From Helochares maculicollis (taxonomy: Eukaryota > Arthropoda > Insecta > Coleoptera > Hydrophilidae), in assembly GCA_033557835.1 (NCBI GenBank), contig JAWQRO010000006.1:1-64000 (forward strand): DNA of 64,000 nt. Direction: 5' to 3'. Shown here piece after piece: positions 10,275 through 22,189 of this stretch. The translations under genes and the position numbers were made by a program. Position 1 is the first letter of the stretch; each line of letters begins with the position of its first letter. The notes under the pieces were generated by a model, which searched no databases, was not told the origin of the DNA, and saw only the letters and a list, made by a program, of their open reading frames with translations.

Positions 10275-12685
10275 AGTGATATCTTTTAACGTTTGCAAAA
10301 CGTTTAGGATGCGCCTTTGACGCAGCCGATTCGAGCTTCGCTCTCAATTAAGAGCGTCAGCCTGAGCTTCTGACACCCAGAAACATTCCACTACTAAGAG
10401 CGACAACTTAGATCTTATATTGTGAGTACATAATTATTTGGTTAAAACATTTCACGCATTAACCAAGCCAGCCACTATGGTACAAGTATTAAATCGTCAA
10501 GTATGAAATGTGTAGAACAAATATGGAACATCTCCAATTAACTATGAAGATAAGACTCATATAAATCAAAAAAGTAAAGATATCTTCTAACTTTTGCAAA
10601 ATGAGTAAACTGCGCCTTCGGCGCAGCCGATTCGAGCTTCGCTCTCAATTAAGATCGTCAACCTAAGCTTTTAACATCTGGCAACATTCCGCTATAAGTG
10701 CGTCAAATTTATTATTAACGAACAAATTATTTTGACCAAAGACTTCATGTATAAATAAAGCGAGCCACTATGGTACAAGTATTAAATCGTCAAGTATAAA
10801 TGTGTAGAATAAGACATCGCTTTCAATCGAATCTATAAAAACAAAATAAATAAAAAAAGTTGTGATATTTCTAGCACTTGCAAAACGCATAAGCTGCACC
10901 TTAGGCGCAGCCGATTCGAGCTTCGCTCTCAATTGAGAGCGTGAACCTGAGGTTCTAACATTCAGAAACATTCCACTATTATGAGAGATAACTTAGATCT
11001 TTAATTGTGAGTACATGAGCAAATTATTTGGACAAAAGATTTCACGCATTAACCAAGCGAGCCAGTACTAGACAAGTATTAAATCGTCAAGTATGAAATG
11101 TGTAGACAAAATGTTGAGTATCCCCAATTAACTAATGATGATATGACATATAAATCAAAAAAATAAAAAATATCGTCTAACTTTTGCAAAACGCATATGC
11201 TGCGTCTTCGGCGCAGCCGATTCGAGCTTCGCTCTCAATTAAGAGCGTCAACCTGAGCTTTTAACATGTGGCAATATTAATTAATATAATAAAAGTACGT
11301 CAACTTAGATCTTTTATTATACATAAACAAATATTTTAACCATAGATTTCACGTATAAACAAAGCGAGTTAAATAAGTATTAAATCGTCAAGTATGAAAT
11401 GTGTCTGGGGCGCATTCAATCGAACTTTAAGGTAAGAACAAAATAAATCAAATTGTTTTTATATCTTTCATCATTTGCAAAACGCGTACGCTGCGTCTTC
11501 GGCGCAGCCAATTCGAGTTTCGCTTTCAATTAAAAGCCTCAATCTTAAGCTTCTAATATCCATAACCATCCCACTATTAGGAGCGACAACTTAGATTTCT
11601 TACTGCGTGGACATGAACAAATTATTTGCATAAAAAATTTCACGCATTACAAAGCGCACCATTATGGTACAAGTATTAAACCTTCAAGTATGAAATGTGT
11701 AGAAAGCACATCGCTTTCCGTCGAATCTTAAAAACAAAATAAATCAAAAAAGTTGAGGTATTTTTTTTAGCTTATTAAGGGCGCCAACCTAAGCTTTTAA
11801 CATCCAGCAACATTCCACTATTAAGAGTGACAGTTTAGTTTAGTGTTGTCTGCATAAACAAATTATTTTGACAAAAAACTAAACGCATTGACAAAGTGAG
11901 ACACTGTGGTACAAGTTTTAATTCGCGAAGTACGAAGTGTTAAAAAACTGGAGCATACCCAATAGAAAAGATAAGATCAAAATAAATCAAAAATATTATA
12001 ACATTTGCAAAAGACGTAAGCTGCGCCTTAGGCGCAGCCGATTCGAGCTTCGCTCTCAATTAAGAGCGTCAACTTAAGCTTCCACATTCGGCTAGTAAGA
12101 GAAGCAATTTAGAACTATTCTCGTGTGTACAAAAACAAATTATTTTGACAAAAAACTAACGCATTTACAAAGCGAGCCACTATGGTACAAGTATTAAATC
12201 GCGAAGTACGAAGTGTGTAAAAAAACTGGAGCATCCCCAATTAAATCCTAAGATAAGATCAAAATAAATCAAAAAAGTTATAACATTTGCAAAAGGCGTA
12301 AGCTGCGCCTCCGGCGCAGCCCATTCGAGCTTCGCTCTTTAATTAAGAGCGTCAACCTAAGCTTCCAACATCCGGCAACATTCCGCTAGTAAGAGCAGCA
12401 ATTTAGAATTGTTCTCGTATGTACGTAAACAAATTACTTTGAAAAAAAACAAAACGCATTGATAAAGCGAGCTACTACGGTACAACTATCAAATCGAGAA
12501 GTACGAAATGTGTAACAAAATTGGAGCATCTCCAATAGAATCTTAAGATAAGATCAAAATAAATCAAAAGTTATAACTTTTGCAAATGGCGTAATCTGCT
12601 CCTTCGGCGCAGCCGATTCGGGCTTCGCTCTCAATTAAGAGCGTCAATTTAAGCTTCTACCATCCGTCAACATGTCGCTATCAAG
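10275..12685. repeat. ~290-bp satellite-like array, nine units
   Basis: The unit carries GGCGCAGCCGATTCGAGCTT followed by CGCTCTCAATTAAGAGCG. Boxes begin near 10320, 10620, 10905, 11210, 11500, 12030, 12315 and 12605. A ninth unit at about 11760 has lost the box and keeps only the flank. Spacing is 280-305 bp. Each box can fold into adjacent hairpins: CTGCGCC/GGCGCAG around TTC, GAGC/GCTC around TTC, and CGCTCT/AGAGCG around CAATTA. The linkers share tatggtacaagtattaaatc. There is no coding potential. A related copy sits at 22196. Confidence 0.9.
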
Positions 12686-15600
12686 ATCTTTTAAATACAG
12701 TATCAATATATTTTACAACTGAAACATTGAGGAACAGTGGAAAAACATGACGACAAAGTTGGGGTCTAGACATGCAAAAGTAAGCGTTTCTAATATATAC
12801 CTTGTTTACTAGTTGTTAATCTTAATAGCTATTTTTTCGTGCCAATAACTTTCTAATATTAAATTTCACGTGCTTAGTATCAGAATTCGTTCACTACATA
12901 CTTGCAGCCTTCCGAAGTTGTAATGTTTTGGCGTTACTTTGCACTCAAGAATATTATAGAATTAGGTTTTGGTCAAGGCAAGTGTAATATTGTTTAATTG
13001 AATGAAGTTGATTAACTAATACTATTGCCACAGCCTTGTAGGTGCAAGACGTGGCTGACACTTTAAATAACAGCAATTTCAAATCCTATTACGTTGCTTC
13101 AAGATCACATACTGTGGGGAAGAACCAAGAATTATTTAAGCAACCGAAAAGTCGATCGACATCCTCCCTACTAACCACATATAGCTCCCAGTCGTTGCTA
13201 TACAAATTTGTAAAAACCACTTAGTGCTCTTCCTGGAGGTAAAACTGATTTTAAGTTCATAAATGTTACAAAGCGGTTGAATGTGCAAACGTTCTTCAAG
13301 GTATAAATTGTCGAAAAATTATCCTGAAAATCATTTTCATACAATTAAAAGCAATATCTAAGACCACGATCATTACTTTGGCATACGACTATTGTGGCAA
13401 AATCGTACATCTACATTTAGAGGCAAAAAGGCAAAATCCTTTGGTAGTGGTATCAAACAAGTTGCGAAAATAATTAATGCTCATTTCCAATTCATATTTA
13501 TGCTAAGATATCGCTGAAGATTATACGAAACAGTTAAAAAATAAATTTATTTGAATAGACACACAAATCGGCAGATATGCAGAGAGACATACAAATAAAT
13601 ACTAAAATAGACAAGCAAACAAATAGACCAACAGGCCTGCAAACAGTCTCACAAACAAAAAAATTTTTGATCCAAACAAGATCATGTTGACATAACATGA
13701 AAAAGTGGCTTGTCAAAATATACACTGGAATATACTCAATATTTCGTGTATGATGCAGAACTCAATCGGAAATTGTATTTTACATACTCTTCAATATTAT
13801 CATGTAAGATTTCTGCATTGACAGTTTTGTTTAATACATATGTCAATAAAACAGTAAAGATGCAACGGACTATTATTGATAAAAGCGAAAAGCTTGTTTT
13901 TGAAACAAGTGGTAAAAATACTGTTGTAGACTCTTAATAGTTAACGCTTGCACTAAAGTTTGATTTTAATTATATATGTAGTGGTAATTTTGTACAAAGA
14001 CTCATCCTCAGAATATCACCAACAAAAAATACGCAATGTGGTTTTGAGACTCATCCTGCACAGGCTTCATAAAATCCAACTGCGGTTGGGAATGATTTCA
14101 CAGGCAGAACCTTGAGTAATATGCACTTTATCAAATGTAACTCACCAATCTAATAGAATTATGCAACGTTAATGATCAATATTTTTCTCATTTGTGGCGG
14201 TAAATGGTGGTCCGGCTCCTTCGTCATGAGTAAGACTTGCATGACCATTTTTGAAAGTTTCAATTCGTTTGTAGACACTTGGTGGGACAACACACTGTTT
14301 CCGTACTATACCGAAAGTCAGCGATGAATAAGAGCACAAAAAACGAATCACTTAATGTGGATTTTCTTTAGTGCAAACACCTGTGCGAAACACAGAATCA
14401 AGTATAAAGACAAGTTGCGGTCCACTAGACTTAATGGTCATTTAAAAAAATGGAAATTTTACAACCGGAAGTATTCGTATTACGACTTTATATTATCGAC
14501 TAGCAGACATTCCAATTTTACAGCTACTTAAAAAACACCATATTTCGCATATTTCAATTATCCGATTAATGCGTCGGCTTACTAGGAATAGATTTCATAA
14601 CGTCAATGTCCCTAAAAATAGATCTCAAATAATAATTCGTAGCTCACACAAAGTATCGACTCTAATCGAGCATAATTTACTCTTATGAAATCAATGATTG
14701 TCCCTCGCAGAAATAAAAAATTATGCAAAGTTCCCATTTAGAATCAAGTAATCATGCATTATACCAATTTCAGCCCCTCTACGTTCAATACAAAGTATTA
14801 ACTTCCAAGCTCATACAATCCTCTTTACATCATCAAAATTTTGTAACCTTCGTTTAGACTGTTCAAATTCTTTTAAAAAACGCACAATTAACAATTTTTA
14901 TTAATACCGTCAAATGTGTTTAATTGCGATTAACACCCTTTAAGCACAACTTTCTAAGTTAAGCATCTAATTGTAACTTATCCAGAGCATCCCAGTTCTA
15001 CAAAACTAATTAATAAGCAAAAATTCACAGAAAAAGTGTTTAGTAGCCGATTGCTAAAAAGTAGTCACTAAAACTGTTGATGGCAACGAACGATTACGAA
15101 ACAAACTTTAGGGAAATAAAGCGAAGCTCATTATTTTATATCGTTTCGACTTAAAAACGCATATGCAGCATTTCAACGACTCATGAATAACAACAGACGT
15201 ACAGAACGAAACATACCTTCACACATACACGATATTAATATACATAATGGAGGATTTTATTAATTTCCCAGTTACCCTTTAAGAACATTATATCAGACTC
15301 GAAGTTAATAGATTACAAGCAAGACCAGAACTTCAATATTAACTACGTGTTAGTCCAGAAACTTGTCTAAGCCGAAACCTAGACAAAATTGCAGCAGTAA
15401 AGTATTTACTCAATTAACAATCAGAAAACAAAGTAAATCGCTTTTTGAACAACGAGTCTATATTGTGCAGCTAATCCTCAAACATTTAAGATATAGAAGT
15501 AAAATCCGACTTTTTGATATTCTTAAAATATTTTTTCGTCGTATTTACACAGAAATAGATACACATCAAGTGCTCAGAATGTGAAAATCTGTTAAAATCA

Positions 15601-17159
15601 TGAAGTCCAATGTTTCCGTGATTAATATCTCCCTAAATTCACAAAGCTGAAGAGAGAGTTTTTTTCAACCATATTAAGTTGATCGGTCGGCGATTGCTAG
15701 GAGACGATGTAAAAATGGATCAAAAGTCGTTTCTTTACTTTTTCTAAGAAATATTCGTACACGAACATAAACACACAAAAAATTACTTCCTGCAGGCTTG
15801 CAAATGGAAGGACAGAACCAGACAGAACAGAATCGCAGCTAATTCTAGGAAACAATTCAATATGACAGACTAAATCTGGTAATTTACGATACAGAAGTCA
15901 ACACTTTTAACTTTATCGAATTGTGAAAAAACTTTCAAAGAATTGCCCGCGGCCATAAACTGCAACCTTTTGATATGTCGACAGCTGGGTGGTAAAAAGT
16001 AGGTTTGTTTTTAATGCTTTATCTAGAAATAAACAGAGATTTGACGCTCAAAAATGAGAGAGAATGAAGTAACTCTTCTAAGTTTTACAAACGCATGGTC
16101 TGTAATAAACTAATTGTTTCTTTTTCACGGACGTACCTGAATCATGCGAATATTATTCAATTTAAGTTAATAATTTTAGACTTCTTGACAAAACAACATA
16201 TTAAGGACGCCATTCTTCTTTCATCTTTATTCATTTATTTAATAATAACGACACCTACGCACTCTCTTAATGCGAGCACTTTGTTTGGATCGATGTGTAT
16301 TCATTCAACGGTAAGATAACTCTTAGTATCATTATAAAACCGAAATTACACTCCGATGTGAAACTCGTAATGAAACTATCCATAATTTTCATAAAACCGT
16401 TTCAATGTTTTGTTTACTGCACCAAAAGTAAATAAATAAATAAGTACGCTCTTGCAATTCATCACCAGAAATTAGCAGAAAAACGGCAAGGTGAGAATCT
16501 CACAGCACGCTTTTTCTAACAATTCGTTGACACCAACAGTCGTCTTCTGAAGTGAAACCTGAGCTACCCGAGCGAATTTCGGAGTCGTCACAGGCATCAT
16601 CAGAACGGCGAAAACGTAACTCGCGCAATCATCCACCAACGCGAACATTAAGCTCTTATGCGCGTTTTAACGGACGTTTCGATATCAATTGCGGGCAACA
16701 CCAAAGCACTAACAAAGTTCGCTTCTATCCGCAAGACTAACCTATCGCGTCGTGCAAACTAAAACGTTGCGGTTCCAATTGTCAGCAAACAAAAAACGCC
16801 AAAAAAAGTGTGCAGAAAAAAAATGCGGGGCCTTACTGTTCGGGCAAAGCGAAAGAAAATGCACCAACTTCCCCGATGGAAATTCGGCGATTTTTCCGCT
16901 TAGTTATGACCCATCAATGATATGAATACACCCACTAGCCGTCAAACTGTCATTTGGGAGCGCAACCCCTGCCGCCCCTCCAGGAAATCCAGGCAAGAAA
17001 AAATATTCCCTCTCGATCAAATCGTCAAATGTTTACCCCAGCATCCCACATGCAGCAATGACACTGAAACACCGAAGAGTACAAGAATCCGGAGAAATGT
17101 CATGCGCACACGAACAGCAACCCTCCACACGAACATCAGTCAAGAAAAACAGCGAAAAG
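12686..17159. other. Gene-free AT-rich upstream DNA
   Basis: About 4.5 kb without a recognisable gene, RNA or clear repeat. The longest frames (60-75 codons) have no family resemblance. A frame of about 70 codons at 16531-16740, rich in Ser, Arg and Glu, follows a possible acceptor (ccaacag) but has no ATG near its start. Distal cut regulatory DNA would be expected here from the Drosophila locus, but no specific element can be named. Confidence 0.4.
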
Positions 17160-18203
17160 GGTAGTTAAATGGAGGGGGGTTCATAGTAAGAAATGCGCAC
17201 ATAGAGCATACTTCGATTTTAAAGTAAAAAAGAATATAGGAGTCTTTGCCTTTGGTAGTATTGGCGGTATATGCCAGTATGTGTTGGAGCGAGATGTACT
17301 AAGGGGGCGCGCGCGTCAGACAGAGCGAGATGGGGCCGCTGGTGCGATAATCCGCCGCTAGACGGCGGCTGCGATCAACACAAGGGGCGGAGCGAGAGTA
17401 AAGCGAGATGACGGGAGGGAGGAAGATGCAAGAACGGCCTACTAGATGCAATAATGCATTGTATTTTAGTGACTCAGTATAGGGAAAGACTTCCCGACAA
17501 TCGCTACAAGCACGACGGTCGTATCTGACGACACGACGTCCGTAAAAGAGAGTGATCTTAGACAATTACGCGAGACAAGTGCACTTTTCTGTGTTGCTAT
17601 TATTTTTTAATGATGATGTTCGAGCGACTTCCTCGAGGGCTTCCCTTGTAAAAAAGTTGTTTTTACTTTTATTTAGTTATTTTCAATAATAAATCTCGAA
17701 AAAAATTTTAAAGCAAGTGTTTTGCGTGTTTTGTTTTTGTATCGTGGAAAACAAGAAGTGACAACACCAGCGAAGTTCATCCGATTCAGTGGCAGGACTC
17801 TGTGGTGACACGTGACACGCAAAGCGCAGCGCTACAAACTTTGTTATTTTTTTAAATGATTTTTTTTGGGAAAAACTTTGGTTCTTGTAATTTGGTGGGA
17901 GATACCTGGGCATCAGCATCAGCTCCGACTGAGGATGAAACTGCCTCCGAGCCAGACTCCTGACTTTCAGTGATCCACAACCCCTTCGCTTCTTGCGGAT
18001 TTTAGAAAAAAAAACGAGAATCGGTCTTGGAGTGTTTTATTTTTGTTTTTGTTGTGATTTGTGTTGGTTTTCGCGGGTTTAACTGTTGTGAAGGGTTTGC
18101 TTGTGCGAGCTATGTTTACGAGAAGGTGACTTGAAACCCTTTCAGAACGGCGTACTTGGCGAAAAGTCCACACGCGGGCCAAGTGGAAGAGCAGCTGGGA
18201 CGC
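17160..18203 (+). promoter_or_regulatory. Probable promoter and 5' leader of cut
   Basis: The kilobase before the cut start codon is unique and GC-richer than its surroundings, especially 17295-17440, which has GCGCGCGCG, GAGCGAGAG-type GAGA motifs and the inverted repeat CCGCCG/CGGCGG around CTAGA (17352-17368). TCAGTA at 17474-17479 resembles an initiator, but no clear TATA box or DPE confirms it. In the cut frame a TGA at 18132-18134 closes the reading frame upstream of the ATG. A fair splice acceptor (ccctttcag) ends at 18145, so the coding exon could be preceded by a non-coding exon rather than start at a local promoter. The exact transcription start cannot be fixed from sequence. Confidence 0.4.
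18112..18129 (+). other. Short uORF in the cut leader
   Basis: ATG TTT ACG AGA AGG TGA (five codons plus stop) ends 74 bases before the cut ATG in another frame. If the leader includes this stretch, the uORF could reduce or delay initiation at the main start. If the exon begins at the possible acceptor ending at 18145, it would not be in the mRNA. Confidence 0.35.
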
Positions 18204-18326
18204 ATGCAGCCTACTGCAACAGCTTCCATGCCCGCTCCAGCGGATATGGACCTTCAGGCTATGCAGTCTATGGATTGGCTTTTCAAAAAAGAAAGGATTT
18301 ATTTACTCGCGCAATTTTGGCAACAG
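18204..18326 (+). CDS. ct: cut homeobox protein, first coding exon (partial gene)
   Basis: Cut is a nuclear homeodomain transcription factor with three Cut repeats and an N-terminal coiled coil; in insects it specifies external sensory organ and other cell fates. This exon supplies the first 41 residues: MQPT at the start, an acidic/Met stretch with DMDLQAMQSMD, then WLFKKERIYLLAQFWQQ. From memory, Drosophila Cut also begins MQPT and has FFKKEQIYLLAQFWQQ followed directly by RATLAEKEVNTLKEQL, and the next exon found here gives that continuation. The ATG at 18204 is the first in-frame ATG after a stop at 18132; its upstream context (cgcATG) is weak. The exon ends CAA CAG|GTAGGC, a phase-0 donor. 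A 187-codon frame overlapping it in another phase (from a TTG at 18101) has no support. The DNA-binding domains lie beyond the window. Confidence 0.95.
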
Positions 18327-18689
18327 GTAGGCACCTATTTTTTTTTACTTCCGCATCACCGTTTAAACCGCACACCCAAGTGACGACCAAAAAATCACAA
18401 TTTTTTAAAGACTCGTGGAGCCCCATCGTAACACAAAGTGTTCGAGTCCGAACTTCAAATTCGAACCTTCACTTTTCGCGACCCGTGCTGACGAAGATTC
18501 GAATTCCGACCAAAACGCTTATAAACGACATTTTTCCGCTTTGGTGGATGACTGCTGTTAGCTACGAAATATTTCCCACTATCGAGGATGAGCAAGTGGC
18601 GGAAGTCAAAAAACTAAAATTTAGTGAAATCGTTCAGAGACTAACTAAAAGAGACAATTTCTAAAGTAGTAAAAGAATTTCTATTATGA

Positions 18690-18815
18690 TAAGAGAATTC
18701 CAAAAATATTAAGAAAATTATGAGGAGAATTGCTAAAATTATGAAACGAATTGCTAAAATCATGAAACGAATTGCTAAAATTATAAAGAGAATTGCTAAA
18801 AGTATCCAGAAAATT
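18690..18815. repeat. 21-bp minisatellite
   Basis: About four to five units of AATTGCTAAAATTATGAAACG with a few substitutions, preceded by weaker copies. It is A-rich on the + strand and lies 360 bp inside the giant intron. Confidence 0.85.
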
Positions 18816-20689
18816 ATCGCCTCTGATCAAGAAAATCTCAACTTAGTGTATTTCTTGCAAGATTTTTAAGCAGGGAATTTTTTGCAACATTTCGTAAAGT
18901 TGTGGCCCGATTTGCGGCAATTCGTGTGCACAAGCCGAGTTGGAAGGCTAAAAGCAGTGTGAACCGAGGTGATTTTTAGTAAAGTCGTAGTTGTTAATTT
19001 TACGTCCTGATTCCTCAGGATTAATGACTTAATAGTCTGCGTCTACGCCATCAAACTTCCAAGTACATTTATAGAGGGGTCCGTCCGTCCGCTCCATCAA
19101 TAAAAATAAATAAATAAAATCGCCTACAATAAAATCAAAAATTATAACGTATTAAAAAGCTTCGGCCCATTCGGGGCCGCGTTAATGGCCCGTTTCGGGC
19201 CATATTTTAGCTCTAAATAAAATTTATGTGCAATATAATCAATATTAGCGCTTGTACAAACATTTTTTTGTGTGCCCCACGTACCTGGCCGGGGCCCTCG
19301 CTTTAAGAGCTTTGTTTTAAAGATCGTCCCGGAACACACTTAACTATAAAACTTCTTATTTTGGTGACAATTTTTATCGCTTGGTTATTAAAAAAATCTA
19401 AAATGGCGCAGTAAACAAGTCATTATTCAGGGGCGTTAAAAGGTTCCAGGCAATAAAACACTCCTGTGCTTTTTGGTATCGAGTATTGAAAACTTCTTCG
19501 TTGACTCCGTGGAGTGAAAATGATTTTCTTGCGAGCTAATGAAATAATCAACCCGTATTTCAAGTGACGATTTTTAAAGTCTTGAAAATTGGCAAGTATT
19601 TGATATTTCTGTGTTAAACAGTCTCCTGATTGGGTTTTAAAAATTCCTCTATTTTTACGTCTGTTGTTAAATTGGGGGTTTATGGCCTCTTGGGTGTCTT
19701 TAAAAATGCTTAAAATGAATTAACTATTTCTTGAGAGCGTTAAAGTGTCTTTTTAATACTCTGGCAACGACTGTGTTGAAAATGGTAAATAGTCTGATAT
19801 TTTAGTCTGTTTTACCCCCTTAGGTGGATAAATTCATTCCACTATTCTTTATAATTGTAGAAATTGTGGAAACAAATTTTACTGTTTTTTCTGAGATTGG
19901 TGGTGCGATGTATTAAAAATCCAAAGTGAATAGTGAAAATTCTGTATTCTGAGTTGAAAATCGAAGTCGAAGCATTTATCTTGTTTGATCATCGAAGAGT
20001 TGCTATTTTTTATAAATAGTCGATTGGGTGTTTCCATGTGATTTTTTACGATGTGCTTTCACTTTTTAAGTTTTTTGTCATTTTTATCTGTTAGACCAAA
20101 AAAATTTCTAAGTCCCCAAATTGATTACGTTTCTCGTATAAGTCACTCTTGCCCATTTGCCGGCCAAGAAATGTTTTGATAACGAAGATATCCAAATAGC
20201 TTAATACTTTTACATGCATTTTAAGATGATTTTGCCGAATTTTCGAATATAAAAATTTATTGGCAGGACTTGTGTTTGTAGTATAAAGTCCTCTGCTTCC
20301 GTTCCTTTGAGTTTTAAACAACTTGTAGGTATTTTTTTCGTACTTTTAGACTTTTCCTTTTTAGTTAGAGGCTCTGCTGATGCCAACAGTATAATGTATG
20401 CGAAACTTAAAAAGTTAGACGTACATTACGTTGATAAGAAATTAGACAATTTATGTCGGTATGAATAGTACTTTGTTGCTATTGTTTTTCATGATGAATG
20501 GCATAGCTCATTTAAGTATTTAAAAGTTTTGTGCGGCTCGGTTTTTAACAACCGAAAATTGAATTTGCTTCGCTTTCTGCAAATACACGTTATGCAAGAA
20601 AGATCTGCAGGGTCGTTTTTGATGTTGTAAAACCGAGAGGACTTTAAATCGAGCATTATTGTGAATATTATATTAATTATTTTTTCATA
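18816..20689. other. Gene-free intron sequence
   Basis: Unique AT-rich intron DNA. Nothing beyond chance open frames is visible. Confidence 0.4.
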
Positions 20690-21860
20690 TATCTCTGTAA
20701 ACTGAAAAGCGTGTATAAAAGTTCTGGGCGTCAAGGGAAAGTCGGGAAAAAATTGGTTGACGAGTGCTAAGGGTTGAAACACCAAGTGTTGATAAAGGGC
20801 CAAGTGACGATGTTCTGCTGTTTTGTGATTTGATATTTGCTTAATACATAACAATATATAAATTTAAATTATGGTTAAGCTTTTTTTGGTCAAGTATCAA
20901 TCCTGCAAAATTTCCGGCTATAAATCAAGAAAATCAAAGTTCCACTTTGCTCCTCAAGCCAAACGATATTCCGTAGATTCTTTCGTATTTATATGCTACT
21001 TGAAAGCGTCGATCAGAGTTCTGGACGTCCAGAGAGTGTCGGACTAAAATTTGCGGAGGGCAAGCACTGAGGAGGGATTGAGAGTCGAAACACAAGTCTT
21101 GCAAGCAAATTGGCCAACAACTGTAATTATAGTATATCTTCATAACAAAATCGCTTCTGTGTGCTTATTATAAATTTTTAATACACTTATTATAAATATT
21201 AGCAAGAAATTCATGACTTGAATCGGATCGGGGCACGTATCTCGATCAGAAAATTAGGTAAAGTCGCATTTACAATATACTTACGTATTATAAGTGTACA
21301 GTTCTAAAGTCTTAAGTCTGTAATATTAATGCGTCATATCGATAGAAAATCAAAGAAATCAAAGTTCTGGTTTGCTCCTGAAACTGAATGATATTTTCTA
21401 GATTGTTTTGTATTTCTGCACTTGATCAGACTTTTGAATGTCTAGAGAAAGTCGGACTGAAATTTGCGGACGGCAAACAGATGAGGAGAGTTTGTTGCAT
21501 ATTCCCATAAAAAATCGTTTGTGTATACTCTTTTTAAATACAAGCAAAAAATTCATATCAGCTCTGAATTGTTTTACCGGCTTTCTGTAAGTAATGGTAA
21601 TTCTCATATATTTTAGTAAATACTCATCCAACATAGGCACATCCTGGTTCGAACTGTAATAACATCGGGGAATGAATCTCGATTAGAAAATTAAATAAAG
21701 TTTCATTTACAGTACACTTACGTATTATATTGATAGTTATAAAGTGTTAAGTGAAGATATTTTCTTGTTTTGTGCAATTTGCTTAGATTCTAACAGTACA
21801 TAAACTATAATAGTACAGTTTTAAAGCGAAAACCTGTTGTTTTCTGATTTGGTAGTTGCT
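20690..21860. repeat. ~400-450-bp diverged tandem repeat
   Basis: The block around 20925-21150 recurs at 21350-21490, sharing AAATCAAAGTTC, a TTTGCTCCT phrase and AAATTTGCGGA. A weaker copy lies at 20690-20800. The block at 21220-21320 recurs at 21661-21770, sharing CTCGAT.AGAAAATTA and ACACTTACGTATTATA. Period is about 430 bp with many differences, so the duplication is old. No coding sequence. Confidence 0.7.
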
Positions 21861-22084
21861 TTTAACAACAATTTACAAATTTCCATTGCAATTGAACAAT
21901 TCTTATGCGTACTCAATCATTGGATCTTGGCGTTTTAAAATCTAAGAAATCGAAGCTACAATATGCTTTATTGCTCTTTTAAGTAATTAAACTCTTCATT
22001 AGTTTAGACCCTCTACATAATTTCCTACACTACAAGAAAGTCCATTAAAGCAAGAAAAACAACGCTTTGATCGCTAGAAACATC

Positions 22085-22180
22085 TACTTAAGCTTCTAAC
22101 ATTCAGAACGTGTAAGCTTCTAATATCCACAACGTCTAAGCTTCTAACATCCAGAATGTCTGAGCTTCTAACATCTGAAA
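22085..22180. repeat. 24-bp minisatellite
   Basis: Four units of TAAGCTTCTAACATCCAGAA plus four bases. The same TAAGCTTCTAACATCC phrase occurs once in each unit of the array at 10.3-12.7 kb, so this is local amplification of a fragment of that unit. Confidence 0.85.
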
Positions 22181-22189
22181 GGAGGAAGG

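Noticed and set aside
10275..12685. CRISPR-like array of hairpin repeats
   Set aside because: Units are ~290 bp with diverged linkers in a eukaryotic locus. CRISPR repeats are 24-48 bp with unique spacers and occur in prokaryotes.
18101..18664. 187-codon plus frame, the longest in the window
   Set aside because: It overlaps the cut exon in another phase, begins at TTG, and runs past the clear donor into the intron. It is a shadow of coding composition plus chance.
20489..20854. 121-codon minus frame
   Set aside because: It lies in a diverged tandem repeat, has no recognisable domain, and its composition matches the AT-rich intron.
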